NCBI GenBank assembly: GCA_032115775.1
Contig: JAUMBL010000164.1
Coordinates: 1 to 7,403 of the forward strand
Length of the DNA stretch: 7,403 nucleotides
Direction: 5' to 3'
Origin: M3007 sp032115775
GTDB lineage: Bacteria > Bacteroidota > Bacteroidia > Chitinophagales > Saprospiraceae
Position 1 is the stretch's first letter; the number at the start of each line of letters is the position of its first letter. Under the pieces are notes generated by a model. It saw only the letters and a list, made by a program, of their open reading frames with translations, did no database searches and was not told the DNA's origin. The position numbers and the translations under genes were made by a program. Positions 5,354 through 7,403 of the stretch are shown here, in pieces.

Positions 5354-6853
5354 TTACTGCGAAACAATCGTAAATTCTGTACGGCGATTTTTAGCGCGAT
5401 TTTCTTCAGTATCGTTCTCGGCCAGCGGCTTGGTATCGCCGTACCCGATCGAGCGGATTCGGCCGGCGCCGATGCCGCGGTCGGTCAGGAACTTTGCCAC
5501 GCCGGCTGCACGCTGCTCCGAGAGTGTCTTATTAGCGGCAGGATCGCCGACGTTGTCGGTGTGGCCCGCTATTTGAATCGTCATTTTCGGATAAGCACCC
5601 ATTGCAGTAACGAGGTTATCCAGTTCGTACCGGCTTTCTGCGGTCAGTTTGGCAGCGCCGGATTCGAAATTAATATTTGCCAGCGCCAATGTTTTGTCTG
5701 CGCTGTTCGCAGATTCGATCGCTTTTTTTACATTTTCGCTAAACTGCTTGGCGCGAAGCGGCACTTCCATATCTAATACCTTGCCCATGTTGGGGTCGTC
5801 TTTCTTGCCGCGAATTTGCGTGAAGTAGAAAGACTGCTGCTTAGCCAACCAAGCATCGTACTCTTCCTGAGAAACCACGCGCAGAATCCTCTTCATTGAA
5901 TAGTGGCTTTTGCCACAGAGTTCGGCGCAGGCCAGTTCGTATTCAAACGCTTCCCAGCGCTTCGCACTGGCCGGCTCGTTCGGCTCGTTCGGCTCGTTGT
6001 ATTCCGGATATTTGCGCAGCTCATTGCGGTACTCCGCCGTCGTTTTGACCGGCGTGAATACGAAATACGTGGGCATGCCGGGTACGGCATCCATCTTCAC
6101 GCGGAAGTGCGGGAGGTAGAAGTTGTGGAGTACATCCTTCGCAGTGATCCGCACGCGGACTTTTTTGCCGACCGGCAGGTAGATTTCCTGATCCGGCACA
6201 AAATCGTCCCAACCTTTCGAATCCTTGAAATCCTGACCTAATTGGTTATCCGCGGTTGTCAGTTTATAATTCCGCGCACCCAGCTTGCCGTCCGGACCTG
6301 GGTAGCGAATAATCCAGTTGAATTGCTGGCCCGTCGCTTCGATTTCAATGTAGTCCTCGTCCGGATTGACATCGCTCATTACGGTATTCCACGCATTCAG
6401 GCCTTGTACTACTAATACGGTCATAACTACTGCAGGGACGGCAGTCCACACCATTTCGAGGCGGTTGTCGTGCGAGATAAACCGCGCGCGACGACCCTCC
6501 TGCCAACGATATTTGTACGCGAACCAGAAGAGCGCGATATGCGTCAATACAAAAACGATACCGGTAAATATCAGCGTGACGTTGAACATGCTGTCCAGCG
6601 TACTACCGTGCTCCGAAGCTGCCTGGTGCGGGCCGTAGCCCAACATGACGTTCCGGTACTGATACGCCGAGTAGGTAACGCCAAACAGGAACACGACCAT
6701 GAAGACCAGTGACAGCCAGCCATTCCACTTGCTGTTGTCGGCCATGGTCTCTGATTCGCCCTTAATCTGGGACGTGAGTTCCGTGACCTTACCGATTTGA
6801 ACCAGTACGATGGCGATCAAAATGAGACAAAGAATGATAATTAGCGCACTCAT
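5354..6853 (-). CDS. coxB: Cytochrome c oxidase subunit II with C-terminal OmpA-like domain
   Basis: Subunit II takes electrons from the cytochrome c donor at its binuclear CuA centre and passes them to subunit I. The protein has 499 residues, clearly longer than the usual Bacteroidota CoxB. There are hydrophobic segments at about residues 3-20, 46-64, 91-113 and 133-151, then the cupredoxin CuA domain facing the periplasm (about 165-330). CuA ligands are all present: H243 (VLHNFYLPHF) and C309, E311, C313, H317 and M320 (CAELCGKSHYSM). Between H243 and C309 lies a loop with a triple NEP repeat (residues 286-294). After a linker (about 331-385), residues 386-499 form an OmpA/MotB-type peptidoglycan-binding domain with GHTDNVGD, LSEQRA, GYGDTKP and AKNRR. 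No CxxCH haem c motif is present, so this is not a caa3 subunit II. The reading frame is continuous, with no sign of a frameshift at the junction. It lies 95 bases after actF and 69 before the coxA ATG. Confidence 0.95.
   Translation of the reverse strand: MSALIIILCLILIAIVLVQIGKVTELTSQIKGESETMADNSKWNGWLSLVFMVVFLFGVTYSAYQYRNVMLGYGPHQAASEHGSTLDSMFNVTLIFTGIVFVLTHIALFWFAYKYRWQEGRRARFISHDNRLEMVWTAVPAVVMTVLVVQGLNAWNTVMSDVNPDEDYIEIEATGQQFNWIIRYPGPDGKLGARNYKLTTADNQLGQDFKDSKGWDDFVPDQEIYLPVGKKVRVRITAKDVLHNFYLPHFRVKMDAVPGMPTYFVFTPVKTTAEYRNELRKYPEYNEPNEPNEPASAKRWEAFEYELACAELCGKSHYSMKRILRVVSQEEYDAWLAKQQSFYFTQIRGKKDDPNMGKVLDMEVPLRAKQFSENVKKAIESANSADKTLALANINFESGAAKLTAESRYELDNLVTAMGAYPKMTIQIAGHTDNVGDPAANKTLSEQRAAGVAKFLTDRGIGAGRIRSIGYGDTKPLAENDTEENRAKNRRTEFTIVSQ
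5357..5701 (-). other. OmpA-like peptidoglycan-binding domain fused to CoxB
   Basis: This region encodes CoxB residues 385-499. In order it shows ANINFESGAAKLTAES, matching the opening strand of OmpA C-terminal domains, then IQIAGHTDNVGD (426-437), LSEQRAAGVAKFL (444-456), IRSIGYGDTKPLAEN (466-480) and NRAKNRRTEFTI (485-496). Asp433 and Arg448 are 15 residues apart. That is the same spacing as Asp271 and Arg286 of Acinetobacter OmpA, which bind diaminopimelate in peptidoglycan. CoxB's C-terminus is periplasmic, so the domain is on the correct side of the membrane to reach the cell wall. Binding is inferred, not shown. Confidence 0.93.
5973..5999 (-). repeat. Three-copy 9-bp tandem repeat inside coxB
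   Basis: The plus strand has GGCTCGTTC twice and then GGCTCGTTG, end to end. It encodes the NEP-NEP-NEP stretch at residues 286-294 of CoxB, in the loop between the first CuA ligand (H243) and the second (C309). The near identity at DNA level suggests recent slippage, and copy number may vary between strains. Confidence 0.85.
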
Positions 6854-6875
6854 TAGTTATTTTTTTCTTTAAACT

Positions 6876-6883
6876 CAAAGATA
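6876..6883 (-). promoter_or_regulatory. Possible Bacteroidota -7 promoter element before coxB
   Basis: The minus strand reads TATCTTTG, an exact match to the Bacteroidota -7 consensus TAnnTTTG. It lies 22 bases upstream of the coxB ATG, within a 95-base AT-rich spacer. No TTG-type -33 element is seen at the expected distance upstream, so this is either a weak internal promoter or chance. If active it would allow cox genes to be expressed apart from the act genes. Confidence 0.3.
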
Positions 6884-6948
6884 AATTATTGGTTGAGCAT
6901 TCCGCTTCTTATTTGACTTAATTAGAATCAATCCAAATAAGGCTCAAA

Positions 6949-7403
6949 TCAATGGTGCTCTCCGCCCTCCTCACTGGCAGGATACACCCCCGTATGGTGG
7001 TGCATACTTTCCTCGATGAATGGGTCATTTTTGGGCAGCAGCGAGGATTTTTGCAATTGCGTGAAAAAGAAAAAGAGGAACAGGCTCAGGAACCCGATCA
7101 TCACACCCAGTTCGGTGAGTCCCGGAATCGTAAAGCCCAGTTGGAAACTGTGTATGGAATCGCCGTGTCCTGCCTCGCCGTGCGCTTCTTCGCCGTGCGC
7201 ATCGCCATGGGCGGCAGATGCCTCCGCGACGGCGCTGTGATCGGCAGCGCTATGATCGGCCGTTGCTTTTTCGCCGGCAGGCGCTGCGTGGCTGATCGGC
7301 GCGGCTTCCTGGTGTTTATTGTGGCCGCCATGCGAAATTTCCATGGCTTCGTGCGCTGCGATGCGCGCACCCGGCTTGATCATATAAAAGAAATCCCACC
7401 AGT
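6949..7403 (-). CDS. actF: ActF-like subunit of alternative complex III, C-terminal part
   Basis: The reading frame is open to the high-coordinate edge of the window (…WWDFFYMIKPG), so the N-terminus is missing and the Met at 7383 is internal. The last 150 residues are visible. After a Trp/Phe-rich stretch there is a long His- and Ala-rich polar segment (12 His in 68 residues, encoded by about 7150-7353). Then come one hydrophobic helix (LGVMIGFLSLFLFFFFTQL) and a tail with LLPKNDPFIEESMHHH. A closing helix followed by a PKxDPFxEESxHHH tail is what I recognise from Bacteroidota ActF, a membrane subunit of the quinol:cytochrome c oxidoreductase that replaces the bc1 complex. Position directly before coxBA agrees. 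The His-rich segment seems long for the family, but I cannot compare lengths here. The stop is TGA at 6951-6949. Confidence 0.8.
   Translation of the reverse strand, partial: WWDFFYMIKPGARIAAHEAMEISHGGHNKHQEAAPISHAAPAGEKATADHSAADHSAVAEASAAHGDAHGEEAHGEAGHGDSIHSFQLGFTIPGLTELGVMIGFLSLFLFFFFTQLQKSSLLPKNDPFIEESMHHHTGVYPASEEGGEHH

Noticed and set aside
5354..5776. A separate OmpA-family lipoprotein gene downstream of a normal-length coxB
   Set aside because: There is no stop after the CuA domain and no signal peptide or lipobox before the OmpA part. The frame is continuous through the linker.
1..7403. CRISPR arrays, tRNA or rRNA genes, insertion sequences or phage genes
   Set aside because: I saw no spaced direct repeats, tRNA cloverleaf-like sequence, rRNA-like sequence, transposase motifs or terminal inverted repeats. 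The window is filled by respiratory genes.

Overview
The window is a block of aerobic respiratory-chain genes, all on the minus strand, so transcription runs from high to low coordinates. In transcription order it holds: the C-terminal end of an ActF-like subunit of alternative complex III (quinol:cytochrome c oxidoreductase), cytochrome c oxidase subunit II (coxB), subunit I (coxA), haem O synthase (ctaB), two tandem subunit III paralogues, subunit IV, and, beyond a clear terminator, the N-terminus of a membrane-anchored protein that is probably a SCO-type copper chaperone. This order (alternative complex III, then cox genes with two subunit III genes, then SCO) is characteristic of Bacteroidota. 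The AT-rich spacers, mostly without Shine-Dalgarno motifs, and a TAnnTTTG-type -7 element fit that phylum. The balanced base composition is compatible with a Saprospiria/Lewinella-like lineage, but that finer placement is a guess.

Layout: 7403-6949 is the ActF C-terminus (its N-terminus lies outside the window). 6948-6854 is an AT-rich spacer with a possible promoter. 6853-5354 is coxB, which carries an extra C-terminal OmpA-like domain. 5284-3431 is coxA. 3418-3378 is a strong hairpin. 3308-2400 is ctaB. 2384-1809 and 1768-896 are the two subunit III genes. 812-372 is subunit IV. 328-297 is an intrinsic terminator. 296-162 is an upstream region with a Crp/Fnr-like palindrome. 161-1 is the probable SCO gene, cut by the window edge.

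How it works together: alternative complex III oxidises menaquinol and passes electrons, through a cytochrome c or cytochrome domain, to CuA in CoxB. From there they go to haem a and the haem a3/CuB site in CoxA, where O2 is reduced. CtaB makes haem O, the precursor of haem A, and a SCO protein would help load CuA. All catalytic and metal-binding residues that I could check in CoxA and CoxB are present, so this looks like a working A1-type aa3 oxidase.

Most of the window is a conventional respiratory operon. The one strikingly unusual element is CoxB: where caa3 oxidases carry a fused cytochrome c domain, this protein carries an OmpA-type peptidoglycan-binding domain with the diaminopimelate-binding Asp and Arg both conserved. 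This suggests an oxidase, or an oxidase-complex III supercomplex, tethered to the cell wall.
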